Program-made: the position numbers and the translations under genes
The notes under the pieces: model-generated
What the model was told of the DNA's origin: nothing
The model's database searches: none
Seen by the model: the letters and a program-made list of their open reading frames with translations, nothing else
NCBI GenBank assembly: GCA_039566865.1
Contig: CM076945.1
Coordinates: 1,245,001-1,309,000 of the forward strand
DNA from: Aurelia coerulea
Lineage: Eukaryota; Cnidaria; Scyphozoa; Semaeostomeae; Ulmaridae
DNA: 64,000 nt
Direction of reading: 5' to 3'
Shown: positions 24,401 through 37,700 of the stretch, piece by piece
Layout: each line of letters starts with the position of its first letter
How positions within the stretch are numbered: position 1 is the stretch's first letter

Positions 24401-27400
24401 GTTAGGCCCAACCAGAGAAATCCTCCAGATGAACAGGCAGCGTGGCTGGTGTGATCAAATTAAAAAAAGACGTGATTGAAATATGAAGCAAGACTTGGCC
24501 ATATCAGTTAAGTTATTTACAAGATCTCATGTAGCCGGGATGAACAACCAACATTTGTAGAGCTGTAGATGTTACATCCATAAAATGGCAGACGGAGTCT
24601 GTCTGGCTGCATTCTTATCACTGAACACAGATGACAAAATATGTTAATGGTAATTTGAGAAGTTCTGCAGAGTGACTTGGGGCTGGGAGCTTGTTGAGAA
24701 TTCTACTGACTTAGTCACCTTTTAGTTGTGTAGTCCAATCCCAACATTTTGGATCTTCCCAAAAGATTAGACAATGCAAAGGACTTGCAAGCATCAATGT
24801 ATCAAGGCCAAATATGTTTGTTGTACCAGCAACTTAGGTGTGCTTGGATTATCATGTTTGAAACTTGATCGTAGCTTATTATTGCTTGTACTTGCATGAT
24901 TTATATAATCTCTTAATTGCTTTCAAAGAAATAAAGATGTAGGCATTTTAGGCTGCTGCTTGTAATGATCAAAACTCATTCAGCATTGTTTTGCAACTCT
25001 AAAATATTTTTCATTGTCAACAGATGTATTAAAAACTAATCGATCACATCCACACCTTGTTTCCTTATCAGAAACGTTGATAAGCCCATAGCATTAAAAG
25101 TTTCTTAATTTCACATGAACATTTTAGCATTTTACTGCTCATAGATTTGTTTCTTATTTTTGGATACATGAAGTTTCTACCACTGCCAGGTATTTATTTC
25201 TTGACATGCAGCACAATTTGTTGCAGGCAAGCAAGTTCTCTTTAGCCTGCGTGCAGCCTCAACTGGGGAGTTGAGGCTGCGCGCAGGCTAGTTCTCTTGG
25301 GCTCAAAGCATAATATTTATGAAATATTACTCAAAAACATTGGCTCAACGAAAATTTCCCCACAGCTTTCTTTGAATTGGCTTTTAAAAGTTTCTTAGCA
25401 CTCCTCCAACATAGTACTAGAGTTTCTTAAATTTGTCACCATCCTGGTACTAATTTCTTATAAACCACTTTCTTATAAAATAGAAAATGTTTATTTACGC
25501 ATATTATGCAGATGTTATAGATATATTTATAACTCTTGTGAATCTTTTTGATCCCTCCTTGACTCAATGGTGTCAACTTTAAGGCCCCAAGCAGAAGCAA
25601 GAGGCATGAAACAGCATTAATTTCCTGCCATTACTGCCAAAATGGCAAAATCCTGGTTTCTTGGGTTCGTACAGCTACTTCAAAAATCAGCTCTAAGAAG
25701 TGATGACTGTTGACCCTTGTTTTCCCTCAAAATCACATTGTACTGTAATGCAGTCACTTTTAGTTTATATTGTAATTTGGAGTTCAAGTTGAATTGTGAA
25801 GTAAATTCATTTTATATACAAGGGAAGGTTGATGAATATTGAATAAAGGATAGCACATCTACAAGAGAATGGCTGTTGACTTTTCTTTGTATCTTTGTAT
25901 CTTAAAAAATCCAGAATCCCGCAACCCTTCATATCCTGCTTTGGATCTGTTCCACAACTTAAGACATGCTCCTATTATCCTGCAAGAAATTACATTTATA
26001 ATTTGCAAATGAAACTTATAGAATTTAGAAAAATTTTCAAGCTCAATTTACTGCAATCATAGATGGAAGAGGGAGGGGGAGTGCCACATCAGCCATCTGG
26101 TAACTTTTCTTCTCTATCCTTACAAATTGCAATCACAACTTTGAAACTTTCTGGCTTTTAGTTTTGCCCATCTTGTACTCACAAACTGATTTTTAGAAAA
26201 ATTAAAATACATCCAGGAGGAGTTTCAAGATAGAAATGGAGTTTCAAAAGGTTTCCATATCAAATTTCAATTTGTGAAATCTATACTCAAACTGGAAATG
26301 ATACAGCAGCATACACTATCTTGGTGTTCTGTCAAATTGGCTATCTATTTTTGCACAAAATTGACACTTTAGTTGACCCATTTTTTGCACTGTGCATGTG
26401 CAAATTCTTTCAATTTTTTGTGATGATATTTCTCTTACTCATAGAAGATGTAACCATGAAATACATGAAAATTGAACTGATTTCTTTGCAGCAAACAGTT
26501 TACATGCAGCCAGTAATTGAAAATTTTTATTAGTTGTGGCTGTGGTTTTCTACATGAAACATTATATTGATCACAAAAATCTTGTGACACATCTATCTGA
26601 TGCACTTTCCAGGTAAAAATTCTCATAGCTCTAAGCTGTACACAGCAGGACAGAGGGGGCCTTCTCAGCCCCCATAGTCATAATTATCAAAAGGAGACTG
26701 CAGAAGTGACACATAGAAACTGTATGCAAGACAGCAAAATACTTAAAAGTAAAATATTTTCTACCTGTGGAAGAGGCTATTAATTGTTAATACTTTGTGT
26801 AATATTCTGTTGCTTCCCCCTGTTTCTGGCAAGGGATCAAATACCACCAAACAAAATGCTAAACCAACGATAGAGATCAAATAAATTCAAGTTTATGCAT
26901 CAAATGAATACAGCGTAAAAGCTTATCATAACATCCCTTGGCAAAATATTGAGTATGTTTGCAGATGCTTCAAGCTTGATACTAATTGCAAGAATTTTGT
27001 ACCACTTTCATCCTCCAATCGTTGCTGCAGCTGCATTACAGACATATGTTTGAAGTTTTTCTTTGATGAATGGCTTCCTTGGCTACTATGTTGGAAGCTC
27101 GAAATGACCTGACTTGAAGTGCATTGTCAAGCTTCTGGCATTCTTCGCATACTTTTGATTTTGTTGCTGAGCTTATCATAATTTTGCACTGAACAGAAAT
27201 GAAGGCTTTGAAAGATGGGGATGCTTCATGAAAAGGACCAAATGAAGCCAACCTGGCAACACTCTGAATGTGACTTTCACTGTCATACACAGTATCCAAC
27301 AGGATGGAGTATTTTGCTTTTCTACACCCTTGGCACACCTGACTTCTACTGACAATTGACAAGACATGAACAAAAGAGGAAGCAGTCTTTATATTCATAG

Positions 27401-30141
27401 GAATATCCCAACCAAGTTCATGGAGATCTAAAACTCTATTGCCAACATTCACAACAAAAGATGAATCTGCCTTTAAAACCAGAGAGTCTTTGTCACTGAA
27501 AACCCATCAAAGAAAATGTAGGTATTTAGCATAAAGTGGGATTCAGAAGGAAAGCATGCTAAACCCCATTTAAGAAGGAACAAGTTTTCTGCCTTCAACT
27601 TTGGTCATAGGTGCAAAATGCAATCAATGTGTGTGGTTGCAATGGAGGGTGGCTGGTGGCAAGATGTCATTAAAATTAAATGGAATTCTAAGCTCTGGCT
27701 GTTGTGTTACTTCTCCATGTACTTCCACTTATATACCAGCATACAAATCTGAATATCCAACAAGAGAAAGAATAACAGGGGTGGATCCACACTACTGCAA
27801 CTAGCTGAAGCAGTAGTCAGATCCTTGTATCTAGTTATTAACGTCCAAGCCTATTTTCAAAAGGCGACACCCTACTATTTCGAATAACCTCACCTTGGTA
27901 GTAGTCAGAAAATTTCCTGGATCCGCCCCTGAATAAGATCAATTTTTTGGAAATTTGTACTATTTCACTGTTTTATAAGTGATTTGACTTCATCATGACA
28001 ATGAAACATAAAAGCAAAATAGTGAGAACTTTCTTAATCAAGTGACTAGCACAGATTCATTTCAAAGATCATTTGCATGCACCAAGATCATATTCTTTTC
28101 CTGATTTTCAACAAATATTCTTTTTATCAGCAATAACTATATCAATATAGAATTGTCTTCCATTTTCACATTTCCTTTTACCAAATCACTATCATAGAAA
28201 ATCATTTTTATTAGGGTATACTGGGGTAAAATGGGCAAGATGAGGGTAAAATGGGTAGCATTGACTGCTAGAAGTTGCCAAACAACAAGTCACAATAAAA
28301 AATTTAATTACTTAATTTAGGATCACAATAGGTTGATCATACTGTGTACCAAGCTACAACTTCATAGCTCTATTGGTTTTTGAAATAATTAGGGAGGATG
28401 CCCCTAAGTACATAAAAACAGCGTTTCCAGAATCTCGATATGTGGTCTAAATAGGAATATTCAGAAGTTAAATATCCACATTATTTACACTAAACCTTTT
28501 TGTTTAAAGTTATGATAATCTTTGATGTGCATTCACGAAGCTTCACTCTAAGGCACTGAGGGCTTTAAACACCTTCGTTCTTTTGCTCTTCCATGCTTTG
28601 CTTTGCTCTTGGTATTATTTTTAATGCAGTTCAGAGCATGCACCACTGGGGCTTGGGGCTTGCCCATTGTATTGATCGATTTTACTGCAACTTTTTGGGA
28701 TGTTCATATTTAAACAGGTTGAATTTCACTGACACTTTTAGGCAGGGGCATGGATATGGCACTTTATGAATAATAAACTTTATTCTCCCTACAAAATTAT
28801 CTTATGATGCTAAATTCACTCACCTCTTTTTTAAATCCTTGAAAAATGCCATCATGTGCGCTGTCTAGTCTAGGCCTTCATCGATATTTTACTTTTTGGC
28901 CGACATCTGCTGCGTGATAGATATTTTTAGAAATTGCCGCCTTTTTTGCTCGCGCTGTGAGCCAAGACGAGGCGCGTCGAGCCATCGTGAGGCTCGAACA
29001 AAAATAGCGCCCCCGTCTCTATAGCTGTCAATCATCGAGTGTTTCCTAGTGCTGCCCTACCTCTGACGTCAGAGGTAGGGCAATCCTTTGTTTTCGGTCG
29101 CGTGTTTTGTTACGAGCATCATGAGAAAAATCGCTGTAGGAAGACATTGGAGGTTGCCTTCCCATTCTTTCTCTCCTTCTCTCTTCGCTTCCGATATCTC
29201 CTCCGCAGTACTATAAAAATTTCCCCCGCAGATATCTCCTCCGCAGTGCTATAAAAAATTTCCCCCGCAGATATCTCCTCCGCAGTACTATAAAAAATGT
29301 CCCCCGCAGATACATATTATCCAGCTCTTCTCCATAGAAGCACACCAGCAGTGTCTAACTACCCATGGTTACTTAGTAAGACCTCAAAACAAGTCAATAA
29401 CATAATTCGCACTCAAAATAATGTCCACACAGATGCTATAGCTGTAAAACATTTCTGACTGTGATAGTAAAATTAAAACTGTAAATTACAAAAGTTTCTT
29501 AACTTTTTAAATTCAGGTAGGGTTGTTTCTTAACTTTTGAAAAATTGAGCCTACCGTTTCTTATGAGCGGTTTCTTATATAAAAAATGAGTGTATTTAGC
29601 CCCGTCCCTATTAAGCCCCCCTCTAATAAGCCCCTCCTTTCTGAGCCAAAATTGTAAATGAGCCCCCCCCCATTTATATCCAATGCCATGCCAGTAGCCT
29701 GCGCGCAGACTTTAGTCCAAGATAATTAATTTAGCCAAACGAGTCTGCATGTTGATTTGGATATGGTTCGGGCAAAAACTTTGTTGAATTTGTGCGTTTG
29801 ACTCGTAAAATTGTTTTTTGATTCTGCAAATATGAGCCGAAAGAACTGAAAAGCTATCATATATATATATATCCTTGTCATTTGATTTTGTGAATAAGCC
29901 CCCTCTCTTTTATGCCCCCTCTGAAGTGTTAGAAATTGAATAACCCCCAGAGGCTTAATAAAGCCATTACAGTAAAATTGTTTCGCTGGGGGTTTTTCCC
30001 GTCTCAAATAAAAGAATAGTAACCCCTGTTCTCTTGTCTTCGAACAATAATCGCTCGAAACAACGGAAAAAAACATGTCAATGAAAAGCAACTGATGCTA
30101 TCGTTGTAAATTTTGCCCATCTTATTCCAAGATTATTATTA

Positions 30142-30176
<35 letters not shown>

Positions 30177-33100
30177 GGAAAGACCCAACGAAATCCAGTT
30201 TTCTGCTTCCAGTTTATTGCTTCTGGACACGGTGTATGTTCTTTGGTAATTCCTTCGCTGCAGCGCAGCAGAAAATACGCAGTGATGAAAAGCGATAATC
30301 TGAAAGCAAAGAACTGGTATCCTTCTGTTGAAAGGGAGCTTTCAAATTTGTTGCCCTTCTGAATGTTGTGTTCCCCGTCTACCAGCAATAAGTTCTGGTT
30401 TTTGCGAAGGATATCATATACTTTGTGCATGGCTGGGTGATATGTTAGCACAAGGGTATTTTCAATCATCCTTTTCCTTAGGTCTGGTATCTAATAAAGA
30501 AGCCCGATTTTTGTCCCACACCCTGTCAATTTGACTGTCAACCTCGTTTCCATCGTAACTCTTGCTAAAAGCCAAGTTTTTAAATCTCCTACCCTATTTA
30601 TGAAAAACTGCTCCTTTGAGCAAATACGACGAATTCTAAGGGCCTGGCTATATGTTGTCTAGCTGTTGAACCGTATAACCGTAGCATAGGTTCCAAATCT
30701 TTTTCTCGGCTTAAAAAGGTGGGTGTAAAATTCAATGACTTATTTCTTCTGTTTTAATAACTTGAACGAAACTTTAGATACTTATCCATAATTCTACTGT
30801 TGGACTTTACAGAAATTCTGAATATTTTTCGAAATTACAGCGTATCTTACATTTCAACTCATTTTAGGATGTGACGTCATCAAATTTCTAAATCATAAAC
30901 CAGATGCTTGATGCCATATTGTAGGCATTCATAAACTATGGTGTTCTTCGAAATTACGTCATGCTACGTCAAACAGTTTAGAAATTACGATGGTTTTAAG
31001 TTTTTTTGAAAGTTTTTCTTGAATTCTTGAAAAAGAAGAAAATCACTCTAAATCTGAAAATATCGAAGATTTACGAAAAGTCGAATGGTAGAATTATAGA
31101 GAAATAGCTACAGTTTCTTTGAAGTCATTCAGTTCAAAGAAATAGGTCACTGAATTTTACACCAGCCTTTTTAAAGATTTGGAACCTATGCTTATAACCG
31201 TAGTGTTATGGCAGGCTATTTGAGAATTTAATTGAAATCGAAATATGGGTTTCTCTTTTAGCAAAGAATCTGTTTATCCGTGTCATGACCAAGCTGCAGA
31301 TGGCCCGCCGAATGCAAAGGCTTTTAATCCAGTGCTTAATGAATCTGGGTTCAATCCACTGGATGATGACATCGATGACTCTATTATAGGACCAACTGAA
31401 AGCACGAGTGTGTATGATCTAGCAAAAATCGCACGGGGATCATCTCAGCATCCGGCAGCCAAAAGAAATATCTTACAGGACTGGGATATGACGAGGATTG
31501 AATCTGCTGCAGATAAGCGAGATGGGATTGATGAAGATGACGAAGATGGGATTACTCATGCATCTTCAATGAATCTACCAGAGCGAGTGCTTGAGTCTGA
31601 TGGACCAAATAAAACAGTTCAAATACATTCAAAAGAGGGTGACATCAAAGGCAGCAACGAAGATAATCATTTCCAAACATCTCCAGAACGAAAGAGAACC
31701 GTTGACCCGTATGCTCAAGAAGATGAAGCAATGCTTGCCGGTGAAAAAATTGCGCCTAGTTTGTCACTGTCGTTTGATGCCCCCGGTCTAGTGTTTAATC
31801 CAAATGATATTTTTGAAGATGTGCCTATCAAGACGGAGGTCGAAAGAGAAGGATTTGTTACTCTTAGAAAGCACAGTGCTAAGAAAACAGATTTAATGTT
31901 TGAAACCGGAGTTGAACCGAACACGGAGACTGACCTTAAACTTAGTCGTAATTGGGTACCAATAAAGAATGCTATAAAGCCAAAAGTATGCAGACCACTT
32001 GCGCAAGTTGCTCAAGAAGAAAAGCCGAACAAGAAAGATGAAATTGAACATGAGGTAGACATCTTTGATTTTGGCCCAAAATTATCGATATTTGAAGATG
32101 GAATTGGTAAACTAGAGAATGCAATGAGCAGAGAGAATGCGAAATTTTCGATTTTCCAAGTTGATGACAAAAGTGTGTCGAGCAATTTGAAGAGCTTGGG
32201 TGCTTTTGCACCAATAGAGAATCCATTGAAAAAACCAGGAGCGGCAGAAAGTGAACAAAGTAATAAAAGCATCATCACTTCTTTAAAGCCTAGAAAAGAA
32301 CCAAAAGATGATCAGAGCGAAAATGAAGAGAACTTCGGAGGTGATGAGGCCAAAAGTGCAGGAAGGATCTCAACCTTTACGGATAGCTTTGCAGATAGTG
32401 AAATGCTTTCTCCTGGCCCTAAAATGAATTTGATGGGGCCACCAACAAAACCTGTCGTCAGGATGCCACTACAAAGTAGCAAAATACTCAAACCCTCAGC
32501 TGGGGAAACCAAGATTCAACAACAACTTCCAAACAACGACCAGAGCCAAGGGCAGCGAGACAGCTTAAAGAGACAGCCGTTAGGGCCATTGACACCGGAA
32601 GGCAAAGACAAACAAAGTCGTTTTCAAAGCCCCGTTTTAATGTCATGCGAACCAAAAAGCCTACTGTGGGCACCATCCCCCACAATACATACAAAATTAG
32701 CCCAACAAGAAGTTGATGCCATGTACCAGCAAACTTTGGATCATGAAAGAGAGGAATTTTCTTTGACACAGGCGCAGGATTCTTTGAGCGACTTCGAACA
32801 GCAGTTTAATACGGAAAACCATAATCCAGGTACCTTCTCTAGTTATTTCAATATTTCTCTTTAACCTGTTTAAGTAGGAACTTAAACATGAATTAAGCTG
32901 TACTTGACAGCAACTGTTAAAGATCTGATCAGATGTGATACAGCAACCTTTTAACTATTCTGAAACGACACATTTTTTAGAATTTTCGAATATGCACAAT
33001 ACTGATAGAAGGTCTAACGCCACTTGATCAAACATCGCGTATAAAAATGTATAAGAATAACGCTCGATCCAGGCTATTTTGTAGAATAGCTAAAAGGTCT

Positions 33101-33749
33101 ATTCTATTTAAGTCTGTTGATAATCTCGCAAAAATTCTGCTTGCAATGCTATCAGTCTAAGAAATGCAGAGACAACTCCCTCTGTATCTCCTTTTAAAGT
33201 CTCCTTTTTTCTATTCATAATGAATTAAAACTAACGAAAATGAAGTACCATCATATATAACAAAAAATTAGATATGAAAACAAAACTGTTAAAATCAAAT
33301 GTTTCGATCATAAAATCTTCATCAGTGTTTACATTAAAACTGAATAATCTAAATAATGCATAAATACAGTGACGCTCTCGGCGTAGGATTAGTTTATGGG
33401 AACAATTCTTTATCATTTAGAGGAAGCATTTTGTGGAACACGTTATCTGACACGATAAAAGCTGCTCAAAACACAAAGCAATTAAAAAATATGATTAAGA
33501 GCTGGAAAGGAGACACTTGCAGTTGCAATGCAGATGATGTGTACATAGATTCATGTATATATTTTACGTTTATATTATGTTTGAACTTTGTATTGTAAAT
33601 AGTTGGTATTTATTAATTTTCTTTAAAACTATTACTTCCACCAACTGTAAATGATTAATTATTATTATTATTATTGATGAAGATGAAGATACATAAACTG
33701 ATGAAGATTTTAATCGCAACGTTTTTGACAAATAACAGTGTGTTTTTTC

Positions 33750-33788
<39 letters not shown>

Positions 33789-34181
33789 ATTGAACTAAAC
33801 CACCATCAAAAATTAACAGAAATAAAATGAATAAATGCACAACTGTTAAAATCTTGGAACGTTTCGATTAAAAATCTTCGTCAACACTACTTTCTAAAGG
33901 ACAACCGAGAATTTATACTACGTGATAAACAAGGCAAGGTAAAACTAAAGATAAAGTAAAATTATATTTTTACTACAAAGAACCCTATTCCCAGGAATTT
34001 CGAGGGTAGTCATGTTTCCTGGGAATAGGGTTCTTTGTAGTAAAAATATAACTTTACTTTATCTTTAGTTTTACCTTGCCTTGTTTATCACGTGGTATAA
34101 ATTCTCGGTTGTCCTTTAGAAAGTAGTGCTGACAAAGATTTTTAATCGAAACGTTCCAAGATTTTAACAGTTGTGTTTTTA

Positions 34182-34235
<54 letters not shown>

Positions 34236-34703
34236 GAAAAACACTGTTATTATTATTATTATTATTATTGTTCAATATTCACTCGGCGTTAATGTTGACT
34301 GCCGGTTAACTGCTGGATAGCAAGTCAAGTCCCTTGGCCTTAGGTATCCAGTACTTTTCTCAGGATCTTTGCAGTTCCCAACAGACACGCTTTTTGTAAA
34401 AGTTCTGTGCTGCACTCCACTTCAATTTTCTTCAACAAATTCTCAAAGTTCTTTCCAATGGTACCCAGAGCCCCAATGATTATTGGTACAATCTTAACAT
34501 CCCTCACGTTCTATTACCTCTTGATCTCTCTCTTCAAGTCTTGATACAACTCAATTTTTTCCTTTTCTTTTCTTTCAATTCTTGTATCGAAGGGGCAGGA
34601 TATGTCAATCAGCAAACACGATCGATCCTTTTTGTTTTCAAACACAATGTCTGGTCGGTTATTAATTATTATTATTATTATTAATATTGTTATTGTTATT
34701 ATT

Positions 34704-34734
<31 letters not shown>

Positions 34735-37700
34735 AAGACACAATGTCATCTGGCCTCCATCAAGACCGGTACTTACAATCTTACAAATACAATTTCAAAA
34801 ACAAAAACCAAATCAAAAAGAGCGAAATGAAGCAATACAGGAAACAAAACAAAAAACATACAAAACGGTCAAAGGAAAAGAAGGAGACTGGCAATTCCAC
34901 ACCAAACGATGGGCAAACATTCCTTCGCAATACTGCAATATTCCACCGGGGAAAGATCAACGAGTTTACTGGCTTTCCAAAGTCTTCAATTATAGCAAAG
35001 ACTAGGGAAGAAGAGCAAGGCAATGATTTTTTTGCGGCCGGGAGAGGGTAATGGATTATTCACCCGTGTTTTCAGATTGGTTGTGTTTTGCTGTGCAATT
35101 AGTTAAGCAGCAAACACATTTTGCGAATGCAGCACTTACCAAAATGATCATTTTTCACGTGATCTCGTAGATGTTGGTAGTTAGCAATAAGACGACAATC
35201 ATTCCAAAAATAGCCACACATGACAAGCCACACAACAACATTCAAACTTTTTCACGTTTCTTTTTCTCACTTTTCAGTGGCTAGATCCGCGTTCAAAATT
35301 CTTGAAGAAGATGAGTCGCCATGCAAGAAAGAACCATCCATTGAAAATTCGCAAAGGTAAGATGAATGAGGATGGATGCAGTAGCCTGCGTGCAGACTCG
35401 AGGAGTTGAGTCTGGACGCAGGCAAGGATACAGTAAAAACCCGCATAATAGAACAAGTGGATTAAGAACACTCAGGCTGAAATAATTTGTTTTAAAAGTA
35501 TCATAGACATAAGAACACATTCAGCTTGAAAAATGAACATTGTTCTCATGTAAAAAACTGGATGGCATGAGTTACTGAATTAGATACTGTCAATGTGGTT
35601 GAACTTTGCTAAATACAATTTTGCAACCAAATGAACATTATTTCATCTGTTCAGTGTTGGTGGTCTTGTTCAGTGTTTAATTTTAGAAGCAATTTTAAGA
35701 ACACCTTAAGAACACTTTCATCCTGATTTCGCAGAAAACACCCGATAAATAAGAACAAGATCAGCCTGAACCCCCAAAAACATGTGTTCTTTCATGCGGG
35801 TTTTTACTGTAACTTGAATGTCATTGCTTTATATATAGGGTCTTAATCAGTTGGAACTATGCTTCTTCGATTATGTGCCGAGGAGCAATGGTGAATATTC
35901 TAAAAAAAAGATACAGGACGGTTTAAGTTTATTGTAACCCTTCAGGCAGTGATTAAGAAACTCCGTTTACCAAGGCCGTTCGCCAAAAAATATCTAACAA
36001 ACTTATGCATCAATTCGATGCAGAATATAACGCAGAATATCATAAAAATATATTCAGTTGATTTGATAAAATCGCAAATGATTCATTCTACTCCTTTTTA
36101 TGAAAAATCGACCAACCTTGTGAAAAAATATTTGTGTACCCCATCAATCATTGTTTGACCACGACTATCTATTTGCGAAAGATTTAAGGTCCTAAACTGC
36201 AAATCTGTTTCACAAATTTTCGATAAATGTAATGTCATGAAATGATACCATTTTGGACTTGCATATGATCCGTCCGTATGTGTGTTTAAGCGAGGAAGTA
36301 CAGCTCTTTTTACTTCTTCTTGTTGCTCTCTGTTACTACTTCCTTCACTTTTGTATCTCACAGCCTGGCAAATAAAGAAAACGCACAACAAGAATGTTAT
36401 GATAGTCAAACACCTGGATTGGAAACAAGTAACCGGCATTCGACAACAGATCATCACGTCTTCTCCACGACAAACGACAAATCTGATAATTCATTGTTCC
36501 ATGGCACGGTCGAGGATGCCTTTGAGCGACGAGTAGCATCTACCCCTTTCTCTTCAAACTCGGCTTGCCCTTGTCTATCAATAACTGGTATAACAAGGCT
36601 TCTACATGAGTCAGGCTCGTACCCAACACAAGCTCCCAGCGAATCAGCCTTGTATCCAAACCAGGTGGCCCTTGAATCAGCTTCATATCCTACTCTTGTG
36701 TCTCAAAGTTTAACTGGTGAAGCGAGAAACTTGAGCACGATTGAAGAGACAAGTGAAAATCGATCAAACTCCTTATCAGGAAGCGGAAGTAACTCATTGA
36801 ATAGTTATTCCAGGAAATCATCTTCTAGTTCGCGCGGAGTGTCAGAAGGCAATGACTCGGAATGTGATAGAAATTCTCCCAAAAGTTCATCAGTATTTCG
36901 TCTTGATTATTCTGATCCACGAAAGCAAGAATCACAACCAATCCAATGTCATGGATGCGAGAGCGTCTCTGAAATACTTGAGAGCAGCTCTATAAAACTC
37001 CCCCACATTCCATCAATGTTAAATGAAAATTCACATGTTGACATGCCCATAAATGCCCCTTTAAGCCAGTTGTCTTTGAATGGAAGTAACCAATTTGAAC
37101 AATCCATAATGTTAAACAAGGAACATGTCATGATGAAACAGGGCAATGTGACTGATCAATCCACCTTGCAAGTGGTATCGCCAAAGGAAGCTGAAAGCGA
37201 TGTGCCTGTGAATTCTTCAACATCGAATGAGACTATCAATTCATCTACGTCTGCTGCAAATCGACCAATTGATATTACTGGTATGAAACTTCTCAACAAG
37301 ATTGTTATCGTCCTTCCGATGCAAAGTTATCCACATTTCTTCGAGATGTCGGATTCCATTGTTGATAGATTCGCAACCAACTTCAAAGTTACCTTGGGTA
37401 AGTTTATTTTCAGAGCTCATATTTATCTACTTTACTTTCAAGAATGGAAGAGTTTCAACGAGCAACAAACTGACTTGATATATAGCCATGTAACTTCTAA
37501 AATGAATTTCATAATATTTAACGTCCACTTCAAAGATCTTGGCAATTCCTTTTATGTCCTCTCTTGTTAGATATTTAGAAACTTGGTTTGATATTTGTGG
37601 TTGATTCAGGCTGATACGATGTTTAAGTTTTGAGAAGTTTTATGAAATGGCTTATAACGAGCGTAGTAGGCTGCCGAATGATAAATTACATCATCAAGTA

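Larger units (their letters stand above)
23682..29366. mobile_element. 5.7-kb DNA element with long terminal inverted repeats, in MADBUB intron 8
   Basis: The left end (from ATGGGTAGTTAGACACTGC) is matched in reverse at the right end (...GTGTCTAACTACCCAT, ending 29366). The inverted similarity extends about 190-250 bp and includes tgcgggggaaatttttt and actgcggaggagatatc, a unit repeated about three times on the right arm only. Flanking CATG on both sides could be a 4-bp target duplication. Inside, a 52-codon frame starts MADFEAVAAVAGAEL (23957-24115), and a reverse 138-codon frame (27452-27036) has two CxxC pairs. Neither was matched to a transposase family. The interior between about 24400 and 27000 shows no other convincing gene. 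Confidence 0.7.

Noticed and set aside
29039..29254. 71-codon ORF
   Set aside because: It is the right terminal repeat of the 5.7-kb element.
34054..34275. Open frames with poly-Asn or poly-Ile runs
   Set aside because: They are translations of (ATT)n microsatellites and palindrome arms.
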